Assembly: GCA_948567375.1 (NCBI GenBank)
Contig: OX419760.1
Coordinates: 32,550,001-32,614,000, forward strand
Reading direction: 5' to 3'
Source: Lunularia cruciata
Lineage: Eukaryota; Streptophyta; Marchantiopsida; Lunulariales; Lunulariaceae
Length of the DNA stretch: 64,000 nucleotides
A model generated the notes under the pieces. That model made no database searches. It saw only the letters and a list, made by a program, of their open reading frames with translations, and was not told where the DNA came from. A program made the translations under genes and the position numbers. This document shows positions 1 to 12,127 of the stretch, one piece after another; the stretch's first letter is position 1, and each line of letters starts with the position of its first letter.

Positions 1-2155
1 CTCATCGGAGTATAAGTTCGCTTGGCATCATTTGTAGGACTTGTAATTAGATGTACTCTGCAAGGAAGATTAATGGAAATGGGGATAAACAAAGGAAGTA
101 AATGCATTCCTCACAGTCGGTCGATTTGATGGTTTACATTTCTCCCCTGTAATAATTATGAAATATCATTATACGAACCTATTTGATATTAGAACCAATA
201 GATCTACACCACGGCTCAAATATGAAACATTTTTGTCAAAGGAAGAAAAATAGAGGAGATACGGCAAGGAATATGCTAAATGAAATCTGGTATGCCAGAA
301 ATTTATGTTTTTCGTTTATGATAAAGTATTTAAAAATTTATACTAAAGTCTAAGAGAAAATAACTATTGAATTCAATCTAAGAAGTATTTTAACGTTCAG
401 AATGATGAGAAAATAACCACGATTCAAGCTATGTACTATCCCCGTGAACTAGATGATTCTAGAAACATGAAAAATTCCTGACGGATAATTATAAAGCCTA
501 GAACTCACATTCAAGTACGTGGAATATTGAAAATTTAAAATGACACATCTACCTGAATAATTCTACATCCAATGTCTAAACCCCATAACCTCTTTGCGGT
601 TCACTTTATATGTTTACAATACAAGAAAAGAAGTCCGTATTATAATCGCATGAAAGAAAACTTTTGATATTAACCAAACTCGCAGAAGTGAGCGAAAAAG
701 ATGTCCCTTATATCCTTCTCTTTAAAGATGTCCTTCAAGAAAACAACACGTCAGTACTAATCACATGATCGATACGTCTACAGCACTGTATATTATTCTA
801 TATATGTACTTTTACGGTATTTTCTCAGCAGTATAGGATACTTTGACATTACTGCTCTCTCTCTCTCAATGAAGACGAAATGACCAAGCAAGGACCTAAT
901 AAACAAGGAACAAGAAAGTGAACCTTTGTCAAAGTAAGCCCTCCTCGTTTCGTTTCCTAGAGTACCAAGAAAGAAAATTTTCTCACTATAGGAGATTGAC
1001 ATTCTTTTCAGTCAGTAAAGTCCATGATTGATTCATAGCCATAAAGACTGCAATAATAAAAACAAACTCACAAGATTGCACACTCATACAATCAAGCATA
1101 TTCTGGGAGGAAGAAGACTCATGTTTTCTGACTCAAAGATTTGAGGTATAATGGAGATACATCACGCGTTTCAGAATTATACCCGATTTGAATTAGAGTC
1201 TAATAAGACTAACAAGGCACTTTCCCTCCTGATTAGTGAGAGTACCGTAATCACGACTGCTGCAGGTCCCGCTCTTTTGTTCCTCCTTCTTTCTGCGACC
1301 GACCTGGTCCTTTTGGAGACCGGCGATCAGAGGTCAGTTTCCTTAAGTGTCCTATTTCTTTTAAGAACATAAATGTGCGAGCTCAGTATGTGGTACCAAC
1401 CATTATTCTCCTGACTGCGGTAATTCTCCTGATTAGGAAATAAACCTCGATTCCCGCTTACTCTGTGTCATTCAGAATTCCTGTTGACCACCATAACTTG
1501 CTGATAGATAAGAATACCTTGAACCTAACTGCAATTTAGTGAACACTTAGTACTTAGTTTAGTAATAACATTATAAAGTGTATAAACTTCATTCTACATC
1601 CCAGCTTTAGGAAAACCTTTGTCTAACTCCGCTATATTTGTGATCAGAAATGAACCTCTGGAATTATTCAACGAATTTAGATGCAAACAGCTGCAGATAT
1701 TTCTAAGGTGCATTAATGTAATAAATAAATTAGCAATAAAACTGTAATCCCAGGGTCAAGAAGGTGACATGAATCTATACAGTTTGGGCCGAGGATATGA
1801 CGGGCGCGACAGTTTCACAGCTGCATTATGCCACGCGGCATAAGTCCGGTCCCACCGGATGGAAGGAAGATCTCCGTCCAATCAGTCATGGCCTTCTTAA
1901 CTTCGTGCTTATTAATGAATTTAGGCGCGATAATATGACAAAAAGCATGCTTTAAATGTTTAGTTCGAATAGAAAGGCATCTTAGTTGTTCCGTCGTCTT
2001 CTTCCGTCACTCTTGAACTTTACGTTACTGGCCAAGAAGCATTTGCGACGCCGCAGGAGCAACATGGAGCTGAGCCTGCCTAACATGGAAAGAGAGGGTG
2101 GAGCCATGAGTTAAGGAGGGAACAAGTCCGCAAGTTAAGTTTCTTAATTTGATTT
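1..2155. other. AT-rich intergenic DNA, no gene recognised
   Basis: Only short reading frames occur on both strands, with no recognisable domain. The stretch holds a TC run at 855-867, two adjacent perfect hairpins at 1826-1859, and an 18-base word at 1441-1458 that recurs exactly at 12460-12477. It may contain untranslated or regulatory DNA of a gene outside the window, but nothing shows this. Confidence 0.6.
1826..1859. repeat. Two adjacent short perfect hairpins
   Basis: TTATGCC (1826-1832) pairs with GGCATAA (1837-1843) across a 4-base loop. One base later, TCCGGT (1845-1850) pairs with ACCGGA (1854-1859) across CCC. Both stems are perfect. No gene or poly-T tract sits beside them. Confidence 0.7.
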
Positions 2156-2159
2156 GATA

Positions 2160-2236
2160 GTTTTTTGTCTCTCCCTTGTACGGCTTGATGGGGTCTTCCC
2201 ATCCTTCGTTTTTCCTAAGCGGTCGCCTTTTTCTAG
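2160..2236 (+). repeat. Dispersed repeat, copy A
   Basis: A block containing CTCTCCCTTGTACGG, then CTTGATGGG, TCTTCCCATCCTTCG and GCGGTCG, ending near TCTAG. It matches 17,941-18,044 on the same strand and the reverse complement of 11,367-11,460. The pyrimidine-rich front followed by a conserved core looks like the end of a retroelement or a small non-autonomous element. I could not name the family. Confidence 0.75.
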
Positions 2237-2551
2237 AAAACCCATGGATGTGTGAGCAAGTCGACTATGGGATGCAAGAAGTATTTGAGTATCTTTTGGA
2301 GACCATTTTATTTCTCATCTTTGTTGTCTTCTTCTGCTCCCATTATCCTCATCGGGTGGAAGCGGAGGAAAGCAATTTGCACATACGTATGGTTTCGCAT
2401 GCATTTATAACGAAGTTTCCATGTGTGCAGTGCTGAAATTGTATGGCCTACACAACATGTTGGAGGATACGTGTCTTGCAGTGTACGAAGATCCAAACCT
2501 CCAAGAAATGTGCGTTCATTAAATGCCTCTATCACCAAAACTGTTGCGGAT

Positions 2552-2572
2552 GTCCGTCCGTCCGTCCGTCCG
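2552..2572. repeat. (GTCC)5 microsatellite
   Basis: Five uninterrupted GTCC units, read directly. Confidence 0.9.
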
Positions 2573-2736
2573 GTTAACAATCGGAACAGTGCATGAGTGT
2601 ACTACTGTCCTACAGGAAGTCGAATGAACGTCCATCCACGACAGTACAATACCGGCAGAAGCTGAATTGTACGTATCTCTTAATCGGACCCTCAGGTCAA
2701 GGGTCACCAAGGAAAACTCCGCATCCATGGCCTACA

Positions 2737-2788
2737 GATTTTACCGCTCCCCGGCGCCGGTTATCATTGCCCGGGGAGCGGTAAAATC
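2737..2788. repeat. Perfect 18-bp inverted repeat with 16-base loop
   Basis: The arms 2737-2754 (GATTTTACCGCTCCCCGG) and 2771-2788 are exact reverse complements around a 16-base spacer. The stem is GC-rich in its inner half and AT-rich in its outer half. It is too short for a typical plant miRNA precursor and has no downstream T tract. It could be the fold-back of a small transposon or a cruciform. Confidence 0.9.
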
Positions 2789-5700
2789 CGGTGCAAAACT
2801 ACAGGTAACCTATACCGAGACACCAGCGGTGTCGACATTCACCGGGAGCATCACCAGGGGTACTGGGTTTCTTTGAGGCAAAATTTACGGTGGATCGAAT
2901 TTACCGACAAGTTGGGAACTCGGACCTACTTGCTCGGTCAGCTTTCCGGTTGAATAAGTAAGTTCTGGCAAGTACTCGCAGTCGGACCGGATAGGTAAAT
3001 GCTGTAGATTACGTTAAACCCGTCCGTTGTGTGGCTGATCTGTTGGTATTTCCTTCCGGAGATATGTATGGCTACGTAAGAGGACGGAGAGTTAGATGTT
3101 TGGAATGAGGTAGAGGAGGAGCACAATGTACTCAGATCAATCAATGCTCTGATCCCCACATACGCAGAAAAGTGCAGCATCAAGATTTCTCGATGCACAT
3201 CACCAGGCTGGATAGATGGATGGCTGGCTGGCCGAGGTGTTAATGAAGGTTGTCACGACGATTGTCACACTACGCAGAACAAGTAGTGCGGGTCCGATCA
3301 CTTCATTATCATACGTTAGGTCGCAGGTTGGGAATTGCTTTAATAGCCCTCAGGGCTGTGCTGTGATGCTTGTTGCTCGAAGTAGACGTTGTACGGTTAC
3401 AGTTGATGTGTATTGTGTCATGTCGAAATTGACCTGAGAGTGTTATGAGAGTCCATCGGTTTGGTGGTAGGAGCATTGGATACGCTCCGTTATGTTGTAC
3501 TGTAGTGTACTGTGGTTACAGAGGTTGCTTTCCAAGTAGTGCTGCTGTTGTTCTGACTCGCTTCACTTTTAAGCTGGATTGGAAGTGGCTGGAATGGCTT
3601 CTCCTCCCGTTAGAGAAGAGAGCTTTAGAGATCGGAGTCAAAGGACTCTGGTGGGCTTGTTCAATCTTTACCTTGACCGATCGTCGGCGTTAGCTCTGCA
3701 TTCACCTCCCGTGTGGCAGCAGTACACGAAGTAGTCGATTGTGCATCGCAAATTTGGGTGCAGAACGGTAGAAAAGTGAAAGCCATTCAAGCGGGCATGG
3801 CTAATATTGAAACGGTTCGTTTTAGACAACATCGAGGGGGGGGATTCGTATGTGCATGCGTAATGCGGCTATTTTGAAATTGTAAGCATCAGATCCTTCG
3901 GAGAGGACGAAGAATCCGGAATATGGACTTCAGTATCTGCAGTGCATTTAGTCCTTCTCGATGCTCAAGCCCATATTTGTCGGTGAAAGACTCACCAGAG
4001 TTTCGACTTGCAGCATAGCAAGCAAGTGTCTGGAAGATGCAATATGGTACCTCCAGAAGTTGATGTTCTTCATTTTACCTGCCACGTTTACATGGAGTAG
4101 GGATTGAAGACACCTCACGCTTTTTGGTGGAAGAATTGCATAGAGACAGAATGTTGAGGACAGACATGCCTTTCGAAGCGTCAGTGCCAGCCGTGATCTG
4201 ACAACGTTGACTCCGCCCCAGTGCAGAACGATCGACGTTGCCCTCTCTTAAGCGTAAGGGGCGGCTACAAAGGGGGTATGAAATATTCAATGACACAGTA
4301 ATCTGTTCAGAAGTAATTTCATGATGACGTTCACAATAAGTTCATCCCTGCTACAGATAATCAACTTTCGTCTTCCAAAGCCCTGTCGTAGAACAGCTTA
4401 TATGGCATGAGAAAGCAAAACGCGTTACTTCAATTTACGCGTTGTGCAATACACACACTATCAACAGGTTCACTCTCGGATTCACCCATTCTCGGAGTTT
4501 TGGTTGTCAGTGTCGGGTATCTGGACAGACGGCATAATTAATTTGGTTTCATACATTGTCAACTCGTGTCCACTAAAAGTCCTGTGTGCCTTCCAAATGT
4601 CTTACAAATTTTAGTAAATTGTATCAGCGAGGCTGAATTGAAAAACTGAAGATTTGAACCGTTCAGTGTACAGCCAACCCAAAGAAGAAAACGTTTCGTG
4701 CCCATTAGTTCCAGAACCACAGATCAGGGGAAGGGAAGGGGTTGGTATTCGTTTTGGTCACATGATTCATACTTTGACAGTCTCCTAGAATAAGTGACAG
4801 GAACTGGTATTGCCGGCAATCGATGATAAAAACTGTACCAGGAAGGACACCAATTATGGCGTGTAGTATTGGAGTGGGCCAGGCGGACCAAACCTGCAGC
4901 GGGAGTACTGAGAGAGACCGAACAGACTACGGTGGTGAAGAATCTGCAGACCTAGCTTCTAATGAGCGCATGATGTCTGCCGCGGAGAAATTCATGCGAT
5001 GATAAATATTATTGGGCCTCAAGGCGATTGAGTGTGTACCTTTGTCAAGCAAGTAATGGACTAGAAGGAGACTCACGGGACCGATAAATACAGACAGGCG
5101 ACGCAAGGACGATCCAATTTCTTTCACGAGATAGAATCACGGTATCATGGTCCTGCGCAGCCAGCCACTCAATGAATATATGACTCCAATTGCAATTCAT
5201 AATTCTTAGTTCCTGTCATGCTCCGTACCAAAGGCGAATTCAACTATTACTAAGCTAGCACCAGGTGATGGCGAGGCAAAGGATTATTAGAGATTGCTGA
5301 CTACATCACTCACATAAGAGCCGAAGAAAATCATATTCCTAAAATTCCTAAAACGGTAGACCTATCGAACAGGAGACGAGTGTTTTAGAGAATTCTCATC
5401 GATAATACATGGCCAATCACTATATCCAAAAGAGTAATGACACGCTTGGGAACGAGAAGATGAAATAGACAAAAAGATTATCAAACGAAAAAAACCATTC
5501 ACACAGAAGAAAGGGTGGGAAATTGAGCTCAAACTTTGGCCCGCTGCGGAGGTCTATCTTCTTCACCTAATTCTACGACAAAATCCCTACATGAAAGACG
5601 CGCGATCATCTACAGAATTGATGGCATCGCTTCTTCAATCAGAAATCTTTGCTACAGGTTCTGATGTAGTCCTCCACGTTGAGTGACGCGCCTCGGGTCG

Positions 5701-6182
5701 AGAAGAGCTCGAGCGGAGAAAATAAGTGCACAGCGCCCAGACACTTCAGTTATCATGTGGTCCAGTCACGTACATCGTGCGCCGCATCAAAAGGTCTACT
5801 CCATGAAAGCAAGGAACTGGCGCACAGCACAGCACGCCTGCTCACTTTTTTATTGTGAAGACTCCAAGAGAGCGAGTTGTCACAGATATGATGAACATCC
5901 AAAGCGTTCGTGAAACCCTCAACACGGTCATTCCTGCGGAGTCTTTGCTTTCCTGTAAATCGTCTCTTTAAATCTTAGCAAGAATCTGTCTTCTCGGCCA
6001 CTGCATGGCGCAAAATATAGCTCCAACTGGGGGTCATCAATCTTTGAGATGAGATGAATGTGTGAATCGACATAATGATTGGGCATCGGAGAACTTTACA
6101 AGTTACTAAAACAAAGAATGGACGGACGTCATCCTCTACACTCAACTTTTAAGTTCCTAAGAAAAGAATGAAGGTAAACCCC

Positions 6183-7154
6183 TCAACTGACATAGTCGCT
6201 CTCCAGAGTAGGCTTAGTTCTTGTGCCTGCGGCAGCAGGGGCCCTCCCGCCCCCGATCAAAGTATGGTGCAGCGTTTCCCCATGGTCTGCCACGCGTTCC
6301 ATCTTTGCAAACTTTGCTCTTTCGCGGTACCTAACACATAATAGAGCTAGGAGCGACAGGAGAATGAGTAGGACAATGGCACCTGCCACTGCTCCAACGG
6401 CAATCTTCCATGCGTTATTGCTGCTCTTCCCGGATGATTCCATGGTGAAAGGGACTAACAGGGCGAAGTCGCCCAGCGTACTCCACGTGCAAGTGCTCGG
6501 GGATGAAGTGAGGTTAGACACGGCTGTGAAGCCAGTATCGTTAAATAAGACGCAGGTGACGTTCGTCACGCCGTCTTTATTCAAATTATGTGCCACCTCT
6601 ATAGGTCTCGCTGTTGTGGTAACTGTGAGCTCCGGTAGAGGGTCCGTATTGGTGAGATTAGTGCCATTGTACACAAAAACTCCAACTACAGGTGCCGCAA
6701 AGTGTTTACCCAAAGAGACATTATGGAAGTTGAGGTCCTTGAAGTATCTGTACACAAGAACCACATGCCGCAGGTTTTCCTCCACCTTCACACCGACAGG
6801 CAAGGTTATCGCCTGATGTTGGAATCCATATCTCCTTAAGCTACCAGTCCTGAATCGAATCATTTGCACGTCCACCACGGACGAGAGATTCCCCGAAAGA
6901 GTGGCATTGTAAACGATTCCCGTTTTAACACGGCCAGGAAAAGATTGGAAGGCTGCTGTTTGAATCTGCTGATTCAAGGCTGTGCGGTCTACTGTAAATT
7001 CATCCAGAGTTTGCGATTGCGCTGAGAAAAGAAGAGAAAGAAGTATTGAGGCTAGAAGCAGCAAATTTGAGCTCGACTTGCGGCGAGATGGTCCCTGCCT
7101 GTCCACGCTATTCCTATTTACCTTCCTGCATCCGCTTCCTACCGGGCTGCACAT
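6183..7154 (-). CDS. DUF1191 family type I membrane protein
   Basis: A single uninterrupted exon and the only intact cellular gene seen. The frame is open to an ATG at 7301 (372 residues). I prefer the ATG at 7154 (residue 50 of that frame, 323 residues) because it lies closer to the signal-peptide-like hydrophobic run LLLLASILLSLLFSA. Numbered from the 7301 ATG: hydrophobic leader about 80-95, then an extracellular domain with PGRVKTGIVYNATLSGNLS (122-140) and a VGVKVEENLRHVVLVYRYF block (169-187), eight N-glycosylation sequons (N132, N138, N194, N212, N215, N247, N254, N263), a transmembrane helix about 300-322, a basic stop-transfer segment, and a cytoplasmic tail ending RTKPTLESDYVS. This order, and the tail with ME-x-A-D-x-GE followed by AP-A-RT-P-x-E-x-Y, is typical of plant DUF1191 proteins, which are usually single-exon. 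Likely plasma membrane or secretory pathway; molecular function unknown. Base composition is richer in GC than its flanks. Strand, frame and family are secure; the start is not. Confidence 0.85.
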   Translation of the reverse strand: MCSPVGSGCRKVNRNSVDRQGPSRRKSSSNLLLLASILLSLLFSAQSQTLDEFTVDRTALNQQIQTAAFQSFPGRVKTGIVYNATLSGNLSSVVDVQMIRFRTGSLRRYGFQHQAITLPVGVKVEENLRHVVLVYRYFKDLNFHNVSLGKHFAAPVVGVFVYNGTNLTNTDPLPELTVTTTARPIEVAHNLNKDGVTNVTCVLFNDTGFTAVSNLTSSPSTCTWSTLGDFALLVPFTMESSGKSSNNAWKIAVGAVAGAIVLLILLSLLALLCVRYRERAKFAKMERVADHGETLHHTLIGGGRAPAAAGTRTKPTLESDYVS

Positions 7155-9140
7155 GTGAAATGAATCTGGAGCACTAACTGCAGAGACAAAAGTACCACTG
7201 GCCGTCATAGAGGCCTGGGTTGTACTTAGATTGATCGCACAGACAGTGTACTTAACATGCGCGTCTGCAGACGCTTCCCGTTTCCTGCTTTCCAGTTCCA
7301 ATACAGCAACATTCCGCCCCCACGCTCCCAGACCGATGACGGACCCCTTAAGAAGCGTCGAAGCAGGAACAAACTCTTGTCACATCCGCGGCTTAGCCGC
7401 TGGCTGTATCGTCACTAGGTTGTCCTCCACTGGTAAATCTTGCTTCTATGCTCGACAAAAAGAACCAAATTCATAGAACAGATGTCTATACCGTCAAGCT
7501 CGTGTCTTAACCTTGCACCCTTGTTTGACACCTTTCCCGTGCGCATACGCAGTCGCGAAGTTCCAAAGACCTCGTAGAAGCAATCCACTACGATCTAAGA
7601 AGCCTACGAGCTTCGGCAGGAGCAAGATACCCGCAATCCAAATCTACAACACCGTGGACTAACGAGAAAAACGGAAAGCCTCCAGGAAGGAGCTTCAATC
7701 CGGCCTGGATATGGTAACGGCAGTTTCGCAAGTCGTCAAGAAACTATTCGTTAGATTAACTGATGAATTTCTTTCCCTGCCACTGCATCTGCACCGCACC
7801 TCCATACTTTCAAGCACATTCTCGTGGCAGAAAGGTAGAAAACGGCAACAGCCTCTTCAAAGGTGTCGAGACAGGAGAGGAAGACCTGGTATGTACATTA
7901 GAGTGGTAAAGTAGGTAACACTGAGCGGACACTCCGCGCATACTTTGTGACAGAAATTCTAGCAACAATAATCTCACGCATTCCTGGCCCCAAGCGACAC
8001 CACTAGACAACTACCTCCACGTCAAAAACTCATCGCGGAAATGCGGGGAGAGAGAACAGGGTCAGAGCCGGGGCTCGCCAATCTTCCTTCGTCCGCGAAC
8101 AAACGGAGATCAACGCTCCCACCAGCACGTGCCTATTCCAAGCCCGTCTTCTCTAACCCCAACTAGCTAAATGCCTTCTCCCACCTCAGACTCCAAAAAA
8201 TCTCCCGCACCAGAGAGCTTTTGACGCCTCACAACAGGCCGCCAAATCGTCCACAGATGCAGCGTGAAAACCCTCGGCACCCTCAAGACTACGCACAAAA
8301 GCACGAGTCCAACGGTACCACTACCAACTGTTCCAGACTCTGCTCAGACGAACAGCAGACTCCCCTACACCACTGCCTGCTAACCCCCACCCTCTACACA
8401 CACAAACTCGCTGCTTTCCCAGCTCTTACGCTCCTCCTTTTCCCCTCACCATTCTGCCATCAGATCAACCACGCCCCCGTGATCGACCGATAGCTCACTC
8501 CCTCACTACAGAGCAAAAGCTTCAGCAGCAGCGACGCAGCTCTCTCTGCGCCTCTGAGAGTTCGAGGCCTTCCACTCTCTCTCCTCCTCTTCTCTTCTTC
8601 CCCCTGCTGCGCGCTGTCTGTCAAGCGAAGAGCTCCACAGAGAGCACCAGATCCTCTTCCGTTCCCGGGGGCCCACTGGACAACATCTTCCCCCTTTCTT
8701 ACTCCCGCGTGTACCCCAGTAAAAGTTCGAAACCGTGAATTTCACTCGCGAATCCAACGGTGACATTTCGTATGGCCTGAGCGTACGTACATTCCTGCAA
8801 GACGCTGGCAGGATCTGCTGGGTTTACATTCCCTGTTCATAGCAAAATAGAATATCAATCTAAATACCATTGCCGTGGATTTTAATCTAACGGTATCTAG
8901 CTTGACTAGAAATGCGTATAGCGGACTGCTCTACTCAATTACCGTACCCGCTGCTCCCGATAAAATCGTTATTTCCTGAGTTAGCAGACCGAGTTACCGA
9001 ACTCATTTCCAACGGGGAAGGATCATTCGTCAGTTCCAGCGGCGCAGAAAGTGGAGCCATATTAAGCGGCATCTACAGGTTTATTAGCACTTGTGGTAGT
9101 TGGTGGCTAAGATGTCCACAGGGCCTCCAAATTAAGTAGC
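7155..9140 (-). promoter_or_regulatory. GC-rich upstream region of the DUF1191 gene
   Basis: The 2 kb upstream of the minus-strand gene is clearly more GC-rich than the rest of the left half and has no recognised coding domain. It includes a strongly pyrimidine-biased plus strand at about 8,100-8,620 (purine-rich on the gene's strand), like many plant leaders or promoters. The 5' UTR and promoter probably lie here. A leader of another, plus-strand transcript is the alternative. No convincing TATA box could be assigned. Confidence 0.35.
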
Positions 9141-11366
9141 GACTGAAACTAGGGCAGTTAAAGTTAAGGTACGATTAAGGTAAAGTAAAAATAGGGGTGA
9201 GGAAACGTTTAGCTGGCAATGGTACGGCCCCTGCCAGTCCAGTCTGTCCCATTGCACCCACGTTCCCTTTTCTCCATCTTATTCCTTTTCCCACAGTTTT
9301 ACACCGCATATCAAAATTTTATGCATTGATCTCTTCTCTAATTCCCCATACGAATTGAGCTCAACATGCGTCACTTCCGTCGCTGGGCTATCAGACGTTA
9401 ATACCCTTTTCCACCCCGTTCCCGATGCTCCTTTCCCACATTCTAAGAGAAAGCCAAAATATAACAAATTAATTTGTTGTTTCTTTACTATTTGAATACT
9501 ATTACTTTGAATCACAACTTGTTAGTTCGAAGCGAGTTTCTCCACATCCCAAACGGCAACAAGATTTTAACTTTATTATCCTGTGGCTCCCCTAAATTTA
9601 TCCTGCTGATGTGAGCATATAATGAGAAACTATATTTTAAACCGTATCCTTCTGAACACAGAGAGACCAATTTCTGTGTAAATCATGGGCCAAATCTCAC
9701 ATCACTGTGCACACATCGATTCTCATGAGCCGACCACATTTGCAGATTGCGCTACACTCCGAAATTAGACTACATTTTTCATGATGATCTAATGGAGCGT
9801 GCGAGACTTCAGATAGTAGTTAACCACGAACACCGTTTTTTAAAGGTGTTTCAAAAAGAATAAAAGATGAAATGACTCCTAATCAGCTTGTTGCGGTTGA
9901 ATCTCAGGTTACTTACTAAGCTGTAATATAGAACTTTGTAGAACTGCTAAGAACCCTTAAGAGTTGATGTAGTTATCAATGGAGCAACGACAGTTATCTC
10001 TCTATCTAGCTGCCTAAAGGTAAGGGTATAAAACACGTAACTCTGCTTAACCTTGTCCTTAAGATATATAACTAAAACTGAAGTCTCCGTTAAAGTTGTT
10101 TGTTATGTCATTTAGATAAAAATGAGTTCTATTCATCCTTGGCAGTGCTGTGAACAACGTCGAAATATTCAGCTCAATTTTCGTAGTCATGAACTGGGTT
10201 ATATGTTTGACGTAACAACGATGCGTTGGGCAAGATCTTGTCCAGCTCCTAAGTGATTTAAATTTGGGTTTCTAAACTGATTATGTTTTCCTGATTGAGC
10301 ACATTGTCGTCGCATCTTATAAGACTTCCGAAACAACGGATAGTGTCAGTTCGTCTTACCATTGCCAAATGCCGATGCCAAGCCGCCATTTAAACGGCTC
10401 GTAAGTACCCAGTACTTTGCTTTCGACATGCGGAAATATCCATAGGAATTCACCAATATGATCAGAGCAGATCAGAGAACCATGCAACTATCAGACAACA
10501 GGCTGCACTCATAGAGGTTTCTCTCTGGCAAAATAATCGCGACAGAAAAAGGAAGTATCTAACCTCACGATGTTGAGAAATGAAAGAAGTTCAGAAAAGG
10601 GTCCGATTATTATCAGTATGTTCTGACAAATTTATGTCCTGAAGTTTTTCTGGAATTTGTGGGAACGAACGAAATCTTACCACAGGTCAAGTGAAAATGG
10701 GCCGAACTGACGGTAGTAAAAGAACCCCAGAACCACGAGGTGTCACCAGAGCAAAGCTGGCCGGGCGGGCAGTGCTACAAGGAAACTGAACCGGGTTGGC
10801 TTGGCTTGTTGGATGTAATGATGTGTACAACGCATAGAGCAAAAGGTGAACGCCTTCCGCGCATGCGGATCCCGCGAGTGGTTCCAGCGGAGAGGCCATT
10901 CAGTCAGAGTCTACCAGGGTTACTTACTTCCACAGTCTAGTACTCGTGTAGAAGCAGGACTACAGTAGAATCCTTCACAGAAGGCAAACCCTCTAACCTG
11001 CCTATTAACCCTGGTTCGCCCACCGCAAGATCCTGCAATTGCGCAGGATCGGCCACACACCGATCAAAAGAATACCGTTGCTCATACTCGATTAGGAGGA
11101 GGAGGGGAACTGCAGTGCCCGGTCAGAACCACGAGCTTTCACCTGAGCGGGGGGCCCTTTTTCATTTCCTTTACTTCTTATTTCGTATGCCATATCTTGT
11201 AAAGGTGTAAAGGCATGTTTTATTCGGATATCGCCAACCCCAATGAACTCAATAAATATATTGAGACCTTAAATTCTATACTTTACATCATTTTACATGC
11301 GCCATACTTGTGACTTTAAGATGCATCCGGAAATAGACCCACATAACACATGGGATCTATTTCTTT
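9141..11366. other. Intergenic DNA, no gene recognised
   Basis: No domain recognised in any frame. Two small signals are present: a perfect 8-bp hairpin GATCCTGC/GCAGGATC at 11029-11050, and a pair of similar words starting CAGAACCACGAG at about 10,729 and 11,125. An imperfect inverted repeat at about 11,331-11,362 lies next to dispersed repeat copy B. Confidence 0.5.
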
Positions 11367-11460
11367 GCGTATTTCAGAACACGAAGGATCGGAAGACCCC
11401 ATCAAGGGGTACAAGAGTGAGAAAAGAAAAAAAGGGAGTAAAATGGAGTTCAGTTCCAAT
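11367..11460 (-). repeat. Dispersed repeat, copy B (inverted)
   Basis: On the minus strand this reads ATTGG, CATTTTACT, a T/C-rich tract, CTTGTACC, CTTGATGGGGTCTTCC and ATCCTTCG, the same order as copies A (2,160-2,236) and C (17,941-18,044). It is the most diverged copy in the pyrimidine tract. Confidence 0.7.
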
Positions 11461-11491
11461 GATCGATAGGAGAAATCTGCCCTTCCATATG

Positions 11492-11521
11492 ACTCGGATA
11501 TCTTACGTATGATATCCGAGT
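11492..11521. repeat. 11-bp hairpin
   Basis: ACTCGGATATC (11492-11502) and its exact reverse complement (11511-11521) flank an 8-base loop, next to dispersed repeat copy B. Confidence 0.8.
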
Positions 11522-11574
11522 TATACAAATCGGAAGGTCTGTATTCGAGTTACACAAATTGGAAGGTCTACAAA
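11517..11574. repeat. 29-bp imperfect tandem duplication
   Basis: Units start at 11517 and 11546, each beginning CGAGTTA and containing GGAAGGTCT. They differ at a few positions, so the duplication is not recent. Confidence 0.75.
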
Positions 11575-11627
11575 CCGAAAGAAAGATCTACCACTGGACG
11601 AAAATCTAAAAACCACCAAAGAAACAT

Positions 11628-11681
11628 CGTCTAGTGTGATTGCTCTCGTAGAATCGTTTAGTGTGGTTGCTCTCGTAGATT
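11628..11681. repeat. 27-bp imperfect tandem duplication
   Basis: Units start at 11628 and 11655. Both carry TAGTGTG, then TTGCTCTCGTAGA. With the 29-bp pair just upstream this makes two independent short duplications within 170 bases. Confidence 0.75.
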
Positions 11682-12127
11682 GTATCAACCAATACTCCGT
11701 GGAGAGCTATGGACATTCGCTATCTAAAATATGCTCCAAATTTCTAGGTCTAGGATCCATACTTCTGAATCTCGCTTAGAAAAAATAAGAGTAGCAAAAA
11801 AGTATCCCTGCCATGCTTTATCGAGCCTACACTGAAACAGTAACCATGTAGACTTTCCACTCTATTGTAGTTTCAAGCTTCAAAAGATTTCGTTTATTCA
11901 CCTTGGTTCTTATTTTCCGCCATCTTTGTCGGGCATTGAATGTGATTCTTCTCAACACTGGTGAGGTGCATATGTTTTGTTCTGGTGGACCATTTCTCAG
12001 TCTCTTTTAGTTCCCCGGAGACCGACTTCCTTGACTCCATCATTCTATTGATAAGGCAAAAGAGATATCATGACGACCCCAGTCCTTAGGTTAGTTCATC
12101 GACAAAAAAGAATATTTATTTATATAT

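Larger units (their letters stand above)
2237..6182. other. Intergenic DNA between repeat A and the DUF1191 gene
   Basis: No coding region recognised. GC content is higher around 2.5-3.8 kb, where frames of 70-90 codons occur (for example 3216-3437 and 3445-3693 on plus), but they match no family I know. The stretch contains a GTCC tetranucleotide run and an 18-bp hairpin, listed separately. The last few hundred bases should include the 3' UTR of the minus-strand gene; a minus-strand AATAAA lies at 5849-5854, about 330 bases past the stop. Confidence 0.5.

Noticed and set aside
2737-2788. Rho-independent terminator or miRNA precursor
   Set aside because: No downstream T tract, the context is eukaryotic, and the 18-bp stem is too short for a typical plant miRNA foldback.
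6223-6816. 197-codon plus-strand reading frame
   Set aside because: It lies wholly antisense to the DUF1191 gene and has no domain. Its length follows from the GC-richer composition of that gene.
7155-7301. N-terminal extension of the DUF1191 protein to the ATG at 7301
   Set aside because: It would place about 80 residues before the signal-peptide core. The ATG at 7154 gives a more usual leader, although the extension stays possible.
8506-8766. 86-codon minus-strand frame upstream of the DUF1191 gene
   Set aside because: Composition reflects a pyrimidine/purine-biased tract, and no domain or continuation was found. Treated as leader or promoter DNA.
10985-11050. tRNA-like signal around GGTTCGCCC
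   Set aside because: No A box or cloverleaf could be built around it; only the 8-bp hairpin is real.
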